Assembly (NCBI RefSeq): GCF_018691265.1
Contig: NW_024881261.1
Coordinates: 24,887,374 to 24,951,373 of the forward strand
Reading direction: 5' to 3'
DNA length: 64,000 nucleotides
DNA from: Tyto alba
Lineage: Eukaryota > Chordata > Aves > Strigiformes > Tytonidae
This document shows, piece by piece, positions 29,101 through 41,100 of the stretch (within the stretch, counting starts at the first letter, position 1; each line of letters begins with the position of its first letter). The position numbers and the translations under genes are program-made. The notes beneath the pieces were generated by a model, which was given only the letters and a program-made list of their open reading frames with translations, had not been told where the DNA came from and ran no database searches.

Positions 29101-32094
29101 CAGAATTTTTCCTCAATCATATTGGAAGTAAGTCTTACTTAATTCTAATGAGTATTTGATTCGTAGTTTTAAATATGTTTGTGCCTCATATAGTCTTAAC
29201 TTTGACTTATCCTCCCAGGTGAAAAAGATAATTTAATTCCATTTTAAAAAGATATTGAATTTGCTTGTAATATTTAAGCAGCAGTCTTAAATGACTTCTC
29301 AATCAAACACAAGTACCTCGTTACATCCTGAATTTAATATGAACAGGCCTCTTGTCACCTGGTATAATTTTTTGTTCAGCATCACTGCTTATAATAAATG
29401 CCATTTTTTCTCTTCCTCTAAATGATGTGAGTAACAATCCCCTCCCTGTCTCATCCCTGCACAGGTCATGGGTATTTAGCTGCTAAATTTCTGTATCTCA
29501 GGAAATTATGCTTCCAGAACATCTTGTTTATATATTTTCTAAACTGTTGCACTTTCCTTAAAATGATGAATGTCAGCAACAGCTGGACTGTATATGATTG
29601 AATTTCACCTTGTCTCCATTCCCAGAACCCTGCTTCCATATGGAGTTCAGTAAAGCAATATCTAAAAGCATGGGAGGAGAAATAAATATGCATTCTAGAC
29701 ACGATGAGTTCATTGTGCTTGCCTTGAGCCCTAACTTGTTCTGCATTCATAACTTTCAGTATTTTGGCATGCATCTTGCAAAGCACTGGTTTTGTTTGCT
29801 TTTTGTGGCCGCCATGATTCACCTGTTGTTTTCTGTCTTTTGTCAATTGATTTGGAACTTTTTTTTTACACATGCACAAAAAGATTTTGGATCTTCCCTT
29901 TCTCTGGAGCACCACAAATAATGGCTTCAATTGCAAATAGCGTATGCTGTAATAGAAATGGGTGCAAATCCAAATTCCCCAAATATGCTAGTGGTTTTGA
30001 ATTCCAAATGTAACTCTCAGTTGCACAAAGGCAAATATTTTCTAATGTGATGGATCAAGCCTTCCAAACAGCAGTAAACACTGAGATATCTAGCATGGAG
30101 GTACACTGTTTTCAGTTACTGTGTCTCCCTTCCCTAGCTTTTATGGTGTTGATCATATCTACTAGCTGCATATGATTAAGCTGGGTAGTTAGTATTTTAG
30201 AACCCTCACTGATATTCAAGCTCACCATGATTCAAGCAAAACAGTTTGTTGAGTGCCTAACTGTTCTCTTAAAAAATCCACTTTTGAGCGGGTACAGTTT
30301 TGTGGCACAGTGGAGAATTGCTTTCGTAAGGGTTTGTGCTTAATAGTAGTGATCCCCCACTAGCCCCAGGCCTCTGGCAGTGTACTTGACCTGTGTTTAG
30401 TGAGTCCAAGGATTTTGTGGGTTATCTTTCTATTTCAAGGCTATACTTCTTCTAGCAACAGCATGACATTATCTCCTGGCTAGTGCTGTTGTTTAGCTTC
30501 TCTTCTACAGAACTGCTTGCCGGCAAGTTCCTCCCTATCCTGTATTTGTCGGACTTGCACAGATTGTAGCATTATAGTTGATTCTTCTTACTCACATTTG
30601 ATGCTCGCCCTTGTCTCTTTACCCCATGCCAGCTTTTCTTTTAAGCCCCACTGCTAATTTGAAAACATCGAGTGTATGTGCCTCCGCCTAGGTCAGTGTG
30701 TCCCTATAGGTAATAAAGGACACTTGCTATTTTGCCTTTTGCTAATGAATATCACTAGGCATAGGAAAAACCCCTCTGAAAGCCTATTCAGTCTCTCCTT
30801 GCCTGTTTCAGGAGAACAAGGGAACTCCCACTCACTGCTGGAGTTTGAAGCAGGCATGACACTACTTGGTTCGGGTATCTCCGTTTTTGCCCACATCTGC
30901 AGGTGGTTGGTTAATGCCAAATACAATTTGATAACTTGCTGGACTTGGTTCTTATGAAGAAGATATTCAATGTGCACATATAGTCTAGTTACCTCTTGGG
31001 GAATTCAGTGCTGCTCTTATGTATCGAGCAACTGGGTAGAAGTAAATGCTGAGATCAAAGTTCGGGTTGTCCTCTGCTTCTACTCCATAGTAATCCACGG
31101 GCAGGTCTTTGTAGAACTTAGGACCAGTGTCAATGTGAAATCGCCCAGCAGCGGCGTTCACAACGTGGGAGATGCCCATTCGGCTCAGCTGTGCTTTGTC
31201 ACGAGCAACATACCTGGAAGATGGATGGTGGGTTATATTTGCCTGTCACATTACAATGTGGGGTAGAACATGCTGCTGATGGTGCTGTTTGCAAAAACCA
31301 CATGAAGTTGTAGTGGCTATTTTCTGAGAAGTGGATCAGGTCCCAAGTGTCCACCAGAAGTGGCTCATTAAGAAACTGACTTTTACATTGCCTGCATTTT
31401 TCTTCCAAACATCAGTTTAGGTGGTTCTTCTCAATGGACAAAAAAATTAAAAGATGGTGGTGGTGATATTTCTGTACATGCCAAGAGTTTTCTAGCTTGC
31501 TTTCTCACCAACTCACCTTTGCTGAGCATCCATCAGTTCAGGGGACTGATGCCACATGGCAATTTGAAGAGAAAATGAGGCTGATCTTGGTTTATCTATC
31601 TCTGGCATGACTGCCAGCAGTACCAATGCCGTGGCCCCACCAGGCTCTTGCAGTTTGGGACTCCTGTGCTAATGCAGGAGGAGAAGTCAGGAGGGGGAAT
31701 ATACCTTTCGGACACTTAGGATGCCTATTCTTTATGCTACAGCATCTATGCACCGTTCAGCCTTGCTCAACACTTAGACTTACTGTGAGGAGTCCCCAGG
31801 TTAGTGCCTAGCACTCTTTTTTACATGAAGAGTGGAAGATTTCAGGGGAAACAGGGTGGGGGCTGAGTTGCAGCAACAGCTTCAACCCTTCCCTCTCTCT
31901 TACAGGTCTCCCACGTAAAGGTTTGGCCAGACTTCATCCACATGCCCCGTGGGGTGTGAGCGTGTCCAGAGCAGGCACCGCAGCTCCTCCAGGGACGGTG
32001 TTCCAGCGCTGCTCTGGCTGCCCCGCGTCGGGCCTGAGGCACTTCTTATCTTGGGGCGCAGTAAGTCCCCACTGCACAGGGAGTCCCAGGCCAT
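22923..32094 (-). CDS. DUSP13B: DUSP13B-like (TMDP) dual-specificity phosphatase, three coding exons, 208 aa
   Basis: Joining 32094-31904, 31213-30993 and 23137-22923 on the minus strand gives an uninterrupted 208-residue protein. Seen: a DUSP entry motif [12 protein letters not shown] (about residues 52-63), a [15 protein letters not shown] segment with the likely general acid Asp112, and the phosphate loop HCAMGISRS with nucleophile Cys144 and Arg150. Family knowledge: this is the Cys-based atypical DUSP fold, which dephosphorylates Tyr and Ser/Thr, acts in the cytosol, and lacks a MAPK-binding rhodanese domain. The N-terminus has DSL..DLLRPKI, close to mammalian DUSP13B, and the length fits its roughly 200 aa. 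I chose the ATG at 32094 because the match to DUSP13B starts there and a splice acceptor lies just before it. An in-frame ATG at 32124 would add 10 residues. All catalytic residues are present and no break is visible. A DUSP13 family member is near certain; the B assignment is likely. Confidence 0.95.
23138..30992 (-). other. Intron 2 of the DUSP13B-like gene (7.9 kb)
   Basis: The intron is bounded by gtaact (30992-30987) and ttttccag (ending 23138). No exon is recognisable inside it. It contains a 19-base T run (25,977-25,995) and an AT-rich segment near 26,770-26,890. Reading frames of up to 156 codons on the minus strand and 107 on the plus strand overlap at about 29,466-29,936; neither resembles a protein family and the lengths are compatible with chance. 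Confidence 0.85.
30993..31213 (-). CDS. DUSP13B: DUSP13B-like gene, coding exon 2
   Basis: This exon is 221 nt with acceptor catcttccag|G and donor GAG|gtaact. It encodes residues 65-137, including [21 protein letters not shown] and the general-acid loop [11 protein letters not shown]. It enters in phase 2 and leaves in phase 1, exactly as in the paralogue at 51,137-51,357, and has the same length. Confidence 0.96.
31214..31903 (-). other. Intron 1 of the DUSP13B-like gene (690 bp)
   Basis: The intron starts gtaagagaga and ends catcttccag. I see nothing else in it. Confidence 0.9.
31904..32094 (-). CDS. DUSP13B: DUSP13B-like gene, coding exon 1
   Basis: This exon carries 191 coding nt: 63 codons plus two bases of the Leu64 codon. 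It ends GGAGACCT|gtaaga, a good donor. A pyrimidine-rich tract ending in cag (32098-32096) stands one base before the ATG. The exon itself therefore probably begins at 32095, and the 5' UTR lies in a separate upstream exon. The encoded N-terminal 40 residues are low in structure (Ser/Gly/Pro-rich) and are followed by the first strand of the phosphatase domain. Confidence 0.9.
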
Positions 32095-32174
32095 CCTGAA
32101 AGGTGGAGGGTAAACATTCACCATCAGCCAGAGACATTTCCGAGGTCACAGCCTCTTCCTCTCACCTGTCCTTA

Positions 32175-32195
32175 CCCCCCTCCCCCCCCCCCCCC
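32175..32195. repeat. Poly(C) tract just upstream of the first coding exon
   Basis: Six C, one T, then fourteen C. On the minus (coding) strand this is a G-run about 80 bases before the ATG, probably within the upstream intron. Confidence 0.9.
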
Positions 32196-35100
32196 AAAGC
32201 TGGACCACAGTTAGGGTAGGGTGCTTTTGGGGGCAGCTACTGTCTTTCTCTTGTGTGTTTATGTGCTTATTGCAGTAGAGGCCATGACTGGACTTGGGAA
32301 TACTGTTGCAATGTAAACGATGATAGTCCTAAACAAAGGCAGGCAGTGGCTCACATAGTCCCGTGTCGTGGTTCAGACAATGATTTTAAAGTCCGTGCTT
32401 CTAAAATAAAGTTTTATGTTATCATGGCAAATTGGAAGCCTAAAGCTTTTGCAAACTCAGGGCTTCAGCAGGCTTATTTTGACCTGACTACTCAACCTTT
32501 CTTTCTAGGTATGTCAAACAGTCAATTAAAATTTAATGATTATATTTAAAAATATTTTTTCATAGGAAGTGGGGAAGTTCATATTCCTATCTGAAATTCT
32601 AGATACTGTTACCACAGTGAAACAGCCCAATCCTCGATATGCCAGCATAAGGGTTCTGCTTTCGAATGGAAAGAGGTAATGCTATGGAATATGTGTTGTG
32701 TAAGTGTAGCTACTCAGTGGGTATAGAAACAAGTTACTAACTTGGTATGCTGACGGTTTCCTTTAACCATGTAACTAGGACTTCCTGATATATACTTTAT
32801 CTGATTTGTCTTTTATAATTTTTTCAACAAACTGAGCTGAACTGAATAGAATTGGACATGCAGAATCTTACTCATTGGTTAGCTCTTAATTGTCAGCTTC
32901 ATCAGGGAAAACTCTGTAAGGAGTATTTTGGTTCTTTCTAATGGTAGTTACCAGCCATACATGTTGTTTTCATGACAAATGTTCATGGTAGAAAAAACCT
33001 GCATAGTGATTCCAGCTGTGATTAATATGAGCATTAATACTTTTTTTTAATTATTAGATTATTTCATTTGCATTCCTCTCCCCTCTGCCCCCTCCAAGAA
33101 CTATCCCATTTCTAATCTTGAAATAAGGACTTTGATTACAAGGAGAAACACTTTTTTAGGCATCAGTTTATCTCTGGAATTATTCTGTTCCCATATGGTA
33201 TATTTCTTTTGAAATAGTGGTTCCTTGTGTTAGCTATAGATTTGTACTGTTGGGAGGATTTTTTAAGAGGGGAATAGAAATTCTATTTTTACAAGAGTAC
33301 TGTTCTAAGGAAATATTAAAAATATATATTTATTATAGTGTTCTAAAAAAATAGTCAAGCATCTGTATTACAGACGTATTAGGAAGTCTGTCAACTTAGA
33401 ACAGAAGCATCTGTCTAGGACATGTATGAAGTTGTAGTTGATGAGTCAAAGTCTTGCTCTGGCACTGCTCTACTGAATGTCTTTTGCATAAATGATCAGA
33501 GGGGTGGTTTGGGGTAGAACAAACCAGGACAGCAAACCTGAAATCTTCCATCTTTCTGCTGAACGTTTCTATCGCTTACTTGTATTCATGTTCAAGCACC
33601 TCCATTGACAATTTATTTCCAAACACTAACTGTGGTGAAAGGTTGTCCTAGTTTCTCATCAAGGTACTTTCACTAGCCCTAAGTTCACATTTTGGTGTAA
33701 CTTTGTTTAAAAATATTTGTCTTTGCATGCACAAAGTCAGAGGGAGAGAGTTTAAAGACTAGCCTGCTTTGGGAGCTCATTGCACCTTACATTAATCCAC
33801 TGTTTTGCTGAAGGAGAAATGGAGCAACTAAGTCCCTGAAAAGTCTACAGAAATTAAGGAGGGCAGCAGTGACTGTTGTGTCAGTGTTAGGCCACTGGAT
33901 GTTGACTAGAAGCGACGGTCCTGCTGTGCACTTTGGGTGATTTGCCTTGCCACCCAGGTGCCAAGAGGGGCCCTCCTATTTCAGTGCACCTTATTCTGCC
34001 ACCTTCACAGGCAGCCTTGTCCTCTTGAATACATTAAGTTTTCACCAAATAATGAAGTTCCCAGGATGGTCTTGTATTGTTTGTATTACAAAGAGCTCCA
34101 CTGTGGAATGTGCTCCCCTCCCAAATGTGCATATCTCCTCCAGTGTCAGCTTTTACTGTGAAAACAAAAGCAGATGTTCTTGCCCATTTTGGATGGCTTT
34201 ATGCAAGAGGAGGCATGGAGGAATTCCCATACTGGAATGGACACCTCTCATCAATTTTGAAAATTTCTTTGACACTGGCCATCCCAGTGCCCACTGTGCC
34301 AGGTCTGCCCAGCTCCCAGTGGTGATCTTGGATACCGGTGTGACTTCTCTGATCCCACGCAGGAGGTCTGCAGTAGAAATGGGACTTGCATTTCCTGTGT
34401 CCTGACCACAAGGCCATCTGCCAGTTCATTAAATACTTTCAAGAATAACAGCCTCCTCCAATCCTTCCCACCTCATAATATCTGCAGCAAATGTTCCCCT
34501 TTTTGGATGTATCTCATTCCTTGCTGTGTGGCTAATAACCACTCTAGGGCACTTCTCACTCCCTATAAAGTTGCTTTCAACTGTTTTGGGTTTTTGTTGT
34601 TGCTGTTTTTTTTTCTTTCTTTCTTTTTTATTTATTACTGCCTGTTATCCCTTCCTCTTGCCCTCTCCCCTGTATAAATACTTTGACTTTCATATTACCT
34701 AGCCTCAGAGGACTGAAGGCTGCTGTCAGCCTTGCTTTCCTAAGCCTCACAAGAGTGGAGAACTACAGGGTACTGCCCAAAAGTCCTGGTAATATTGTAG
34801 CGTTCAGGCTGCTGTTAAGACGGGGAGGGACAGACCACAACTCACTTGCGCAGCCCTTCTGGGAGCTGTGCTTTCCAGGTCCATAACTCCCTCCCCATAA
34901 GAGCTGGGTGGATAAGTCTGAAGTGTAGCATACCTTAGGAAAAGTGATCCTTCAGAAATTTTTTTAAGTTGTCTTTCTAGAAGGGAACATAACTGCATAG
35001 GCTTGGCAAAGAAGCTAGTGTGTGCTACGTGGATATAAAAAGTTGTGGAATAATGGTCTTTAAGATGGGTGAGCTTCTTCAGAATTATTTTAAGATGATT

Positions 35101-38100
35101 TTCATCTTGTGCTCATATTGATCTTGTATTATAGCTAAGGAATTTACTCCTCTTGAAACACAGACATGAACTGCTGATGCTGTGTACAAAACTTATTCCA
35201 TCTGCATTCTGGTCACATTTTTTTTCAACTGGAGAACAGCATCAGTTCATGTAAACTCTATGTCCAATGAAAAAGAAGGACTGGGGTTCAAATTTCAGAT
35301 GTGAAATAATTGGAACTAACAGGCTGTGAATGATTCAAAAGCAGAGAAGTCTCTGTAGGACTATTCAACTAATACGTTGAATAATGAATACACTGAAAAA
35401 AATAATAGCTTTCCATAGAAAATTTACAGAGAGGAAAACAAGGCAATTTTTTTCTGAATAAATGACTGCACAGTTTTAGTGTCAGTCTAACATTTTAACT
35501 CACTAAATTTATACATGCAAGTGTCATTTACTGAAATGCACATATTTAAAGAAAACAATGCTATGATTAAAATTGTGTAATGTTTTATGAGGAGCATGAA
35601 TAGATTAAAACAAATTAGTGTGAAAGGAAAATGATTATATGTAATAATGTGGTGGTTCTTCATTTTAAAAATATGGTTTTAATGATTCTCAGCTCAATTC
35701 CTCTATATTCGCTTTTTTTAGTGGATCTGTTTCTGTGATGTGTGTTGTATGAATGAGCAATACAATTTTTAAATTCCGGTTTCTGAATTATATTCATATG
35801 AAACGTTCCTGATCTTTGCCCTAGTGGAGTTGCATTGCAGTAATTATTCAATCACATAGCAGAAATTTTACCATTATATTTAGATTAATTTTGAATTGGT
35901 TTGTACTACAACTGTAATGGTATCTGAACTGTGTAATAGAATTTCCCTAATTATGAGTAGCAGGAGAATTGCAATCAGAAGCCTACTGCAGAGCAGAAGG
36001 TCATTCTGATGATCCAGAGTGACCTAGAGTATGACACAGGCTGTGTGTGTCACCAGGCCATGCCTGCATCTGTAGCCACCTTTCTGGAAGCCCATTAGTG
36101 GCTTTGGTGCAATTGGGCTATGTGAGCGGCCAGGTCAATGGTTCCTTATATACGGACTATCCCAGGAAGAAAGGAAAGTGGTCCTGTGAAAGGTCCCAGA
36201 GAGTATCTCCTCCCTGACTGTCCAGGCTTCCTCTCTTCTCAGCAGTGAATGACCCTGTGGACTCTATATACTGTGCATGCTTTGGTTGTTTTTCAGTTAA
36301 TTCAGTGATTACAGCTTTATCTGTAACACAACTAGTGCTGTTCAGTGTCGTGGTGAGGAGAGACCCTTTAGAGACAGGTATCACTTGACAAGTGTCTCAG
36401 TCTTTGGAAACATGTGCCACCTTTTATCCAATTTATCCAACACCATAGTATTTAATTAAGAAGGGACAAACTCAAAAGCCAGTGTAATTTGAAAATTTGG
36501 CATCACACGGGTACAAGATTAAGCTGAGAGGATGGTGTGAAGGCTGAGATGGGGTGACACAAAACCCTGCACCATGATGCTGTGGAAAGTCAGGAGGAAA
36601 AATCAACTCTTGTGTCTAGGATATTTAGTAGATAATTCTATTTAGTAGAAAGCCTTTATATCCTCTGCTTTTCCTTGAATTTTCCAATGCCAAGATAAAG
36701 GAGGGATTTGAGTATAATATAAGGATGTCAGTGCTCTCATTTCAATGATGTACTGAATCATCCTAGGCATTGTATTGGCTTTCCTGCATGGGTAGAACAT
36801 AGCCATTTTCCTCTAGCTTTAGTAAAAATATTTCTGAATTTTTAAATCCTGAGAACAAAGTGCTCTACATGCTGTTTTTTCTCAAGCTGGTATGCACTTT
36901 AACTTCAACATCTCAGTGAAAATATCAGTCTGACTGCACTTCAAATAGACTGATTTGTGGTGGTAAAAGACCAGGCTGAAGCCCGGGGCTTGCCCAAAGT
37001 AGGTCGTGTCAAGTTCATACCTATCTTGTATTCAAAAGTCATAAATGTTTCTCAGAAAGCCTATCCCTTGGAAAGATTCCTCCAAGATAACATATGTTTG
37101 AGAGAGGGTTTTGTGTTGCTACATCTCCACACAAATGACAAGTATTACTGTCATCATTCTTTCTTCCTTGGTGTTTAACCCAATAGTCTCACTGGAGCCA
37201 TAATTTATCAATTGCTAGGAGTGCTACAGGATATAGATGGTATGAATCAAATAGAGCAATGACTGAGGTAGGTCTGGCTGAACTTGAAAGCTGAGATAGA
37301 GGCAGTTTCCAGGGAGGCACAAGGTATTTGAGTAGCCAACTGTTTGTAAGAAAATCTCTTCAGCAGCTGGAGGATGTAATCTGAACAGCACTTCCAAATT
37401 TAGTAGAGGCTTCTAGACCCACAACTTTAACTCAGCTATATGTTTAGAGTAAGACACCCAGTTGGTCTGACTTGGCAAAATCCATTTAGATGGGCTCGCT
37501 CTCAACAGACCATGCAGACCCTATGTTAAGATGCAGACTAACTAAATTAATCTCTATATTGGACAGCTTTGAGCAGCACAAGCAAGAGGGAAACATTTGA
37601 TTGCTATTTTTCCCCCTCAGTATTGCATTGGTACCAAATTTTCTGTCCTAACTGGATACCTCTCCTCTGTCCAAGTAGAGCTTTCCTCTGTGTGACATCC
37701 AGGGAAATCAGCAGCAACATTTCCGATCCAAAGCACTAAAGCACTACTCAAATGTAAGGACAAAATTAATCAACTCATCCTGATTCTCAAATATGCTGAA
37801 TTTACCACAGCTTCCACTGATGTTATGGGTTGCCAGGCCTCAGAAGCCTCAAAAATGTCTAATTTTTCCATAGCGAGTCTGAGGCCCAGCCAGCAGGGCT
37901 CAGACCTGATGGTCTTGACTGTTTCAGGATGTACATCAGCATGCAGGCCCCAAGGCAGGGTGGCCTCATTTTTGTCTGTAACTGTAGTTAAAATATTCCC
38001 TTGTCATCAGCTGGTTAGTACACTTGTATTTACCAACCATGTGTGTGGTTCCTGATGGTTGCTAGACAGAAGAAGCCATCCTTTCATGTGCAGCAATGTT

Positions 38101-41100
38101 GTACCTAATGTGCAAAACCTGGCCACCTGCTGATTTTGCTAATTTTTCTGGGTCTTGCATGTATATTTATTCAATTCTTTAGCCACGGGAAACCATTTCT
38201 GTAGAGATATTGCCCACACTGCAGCTTTGACTGGATAAAAGAGAAGTGAAAAATATGGGCAGCTAAATGGATTTTCCCTGACCCACCCCTTCCTCAAGGA
38301 ATGCAAAGCCAAGAGTTTTTTGGACACAGTTATAATTTTGTAATATAAATGGGATCCTAGCCATGTTTCTGAGTCAGGACAGAGACAAGGACAGAGTCTG
38401 CACCAGGCAGGGATGAGCACATGGACTATGTGTTACAGAAACCATGGCTCATAGGTAGCACCACCAGAAGGACTGCAGAGATAAGAAGAGATAGCTCATC
38501 CACCCCAAGCTTTTCTGTGGCTTCTTCACCATTGAAGCTTGGGTATATTTTGTTGCTGAATTGGACCTTTTATTTACTAGTTACAAATTTTACATGCCAT
38601 TTTAATAGTGTGCATTGTAACTATTTAAAGCTGTGCATTAAACAGGCCCAGACACTGTTAACAATCTGCATGTTACGATATATTTTTTGTAACTGCTTGT
38701 TATAGCATCAGCTATTAAGAATTTATTACTAGTGCATTTTAGGTGGTGCTTTACAGTCATTTAATTACAGCCATCTAGCAATCATTACATAAATATGCAT
38801 CAAGAGCAAGAGTCCCAATGTAAGGTGACCCGAAAGGCTTTTACCTGCCAAGACCAGAGTTCAGGCCCTCAGGTGGCAATGATGTCATCAGCATATGCAG
38901 GGAAACACAAATATTTAAAGCTGTGCAGGGAGCTGTGTTCCTCCCGACGCTAGGTGTTCATGAAGTCATCAGCTGGAGTGAGAGCACTGTAGAGCTCTAA
39001 GGACCTGAACCTGGCTCTTGGCAGGCAGGCAAAGGAAAGTCAGTTCCCCTCCAGCCCTAGTCCAAGCAAAGACGCAGGGCTTTTGGCTGTAAGCACAAAA
39101 GTTCAGCTGCAAATTTGGGCCCTCTGGAGCCCCTTGGTACTCCTGTGCTCTCAGCTGCCAAGTGCATCTTTATACCCATTAACCCAACTTGATCTGGTAG
39201 AGAATCAGACACACTGCATAGAACCCAAAGAGAGTAGTTAGGCCAAAATGCATGTACTACATCTCCATGCTATTTGTCACTGCAACAGCATACCCATATT
39301 GGAGAGTCTCTCTTGCTCCCTGTCAGGCTTTCACTCCTAGACGAAACATCATTGCTAGTGTCAATTTCTGCAATGGACTTCAGCCATCAGACTTGACCCA
39401 TGAATGGTTCTGACAGTCTATAACTCTTTCCTCCATGCAGTACTGATAAGTTTTACCCTCTCTTGAGAAAACAAAAATTTCAATCTACAGTATTGTAGCA
39501 CTAAACAGCTCTTGGACTTGCTATATTCATGAGACACTCTTGCTATCCCTATGCTCCCACTTGAAGATAAGTTTGCCTAAAATTCAGTTCTTCCATGTTA
39601 AGGCTGGCTCTTCTTTTGTCAACAAGGGTTGTTACATTGCTGTATCTCTACTGATTCCAGCAATGACTTGTTCGAGGTGAAAGCTAGTATACTCTGAATG
39701 GATAAACTCTTATTTTTCTTCTGGAAACACCCTCGGAAGATTACTGAAAAACTCAAAGGATTAAACATTTCTGAAAGACAGGCTGGTGAGTTGATGCAGA
39801 TTGCTGTAAATCAGGAGTAACATGTGCCACTTTGATTTCCTCTTGGAGCTGCTAGTAACCAGCTGGGTTGTCTGGCTGACACCGGTGTTTTGGTACAACC
39901 ATTCCAAAGCCTTCATGTTCCCTGAACAACACAAATCCTAGTTGCTTTTTCATGAATTTTAGTAATGCTTTACCAATATTTGCAGCCTGCAGTTGCAGAG
40001 AGCGTGTGGTGCTCTCATTTCTGGATGATGTTAGTACAGCATGACCCTGCGGAGAGGTACAAGCTTGGGTTTATTCACAGATTGCCTGAAATGTGCTGAG
40101 TCTATTTCTCTGAAGCAGATCCAGTGTACTGGAGGTTCATATTTGCAGTGATACATTTCAGCCTCGGCACTGTCGCTGTGTGGGAGGCAGAATCTGTTAG
40201 TGCTATACACTGCAGGTATATTCTCTGCTCCCTCTCTGTGGCTATTTGGGGTGAAACTGTGACTGCCAAGCAGCCCTACTACTACACTCTTTCCCATGCT
40301 GTCTACTTTGTAAGGGATGTCGATCCAGACGTCTCACCTCCAACTGAACACAACATGAGAAAGCCACAGACAGGTTGCTGGGCACGCTGCATCTAGCTTA
40401 ATGAAAGAAGGACAAAGTGTCACTTGGATGTTGTTTCCAGTCTCTCAGCCATGGTTTTACTCTTTAGGCTTACTCTGTGTTGCATACTCTTAATCTAGCC
40501 TGATCTAATTTTCCTAGGTCACCTCCAAAATGATCTGAGGCAGAACTCATGTTCGTTTCTTGCTTCAGCAAGGTTCAGAGGCCAAGAATTTCCTGTGCTG
40601 TTCCTTGCACCGACCCCCAGTTGTAATGCAGTCCCTTAGGTCTGTGTCCTGTGTTCCCACCAGAGTTTAGCAGGCCACATCTGAAGGTGAATGAGGCTGC
40701 TGTAACAATAACTAATATAGCAGTGTCCTCCAGCCCAGCACTGGAAACATCAGGCTTCAGAATTCAAAGAATTCCCTTACAAATGAATGGCTTCTGCCCC
40801 AAGGATTTAACCGAAAGGATGGCACAATGCAAAGCCCTTCTCCCCTGTGACTAGCTCTGGTATGTTCTTCTATCTTAAAAACAATATATTGCCTTTTTTT
40901 GGGTCTATTCTGTTTGGGGGCATTGACAGCTTCACTGCTCTTTGTTCTTGTCCTGTGGTCTCTACCAGCACCACAAAGATAGCTTTATGCTACCCGACTT
41001 ACAGGAGACAGCAGACACGTATTCCTACGCTAGCATAGCAGGAGAGTTGAGTAACCTACTAGGAAAGAAGATGGGAAACAGCAGGAGGTAGGCAGCCATG

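Noticed and set aside
29466..29936. A 156-codon minus-strand frame inside intron 2 of the DUSP13B-like gene, with a 107-codon frame opposite it
   Set aside because: A length of this order is expected a few times by chance in 64 kb. It has no motif, domain or splice context.
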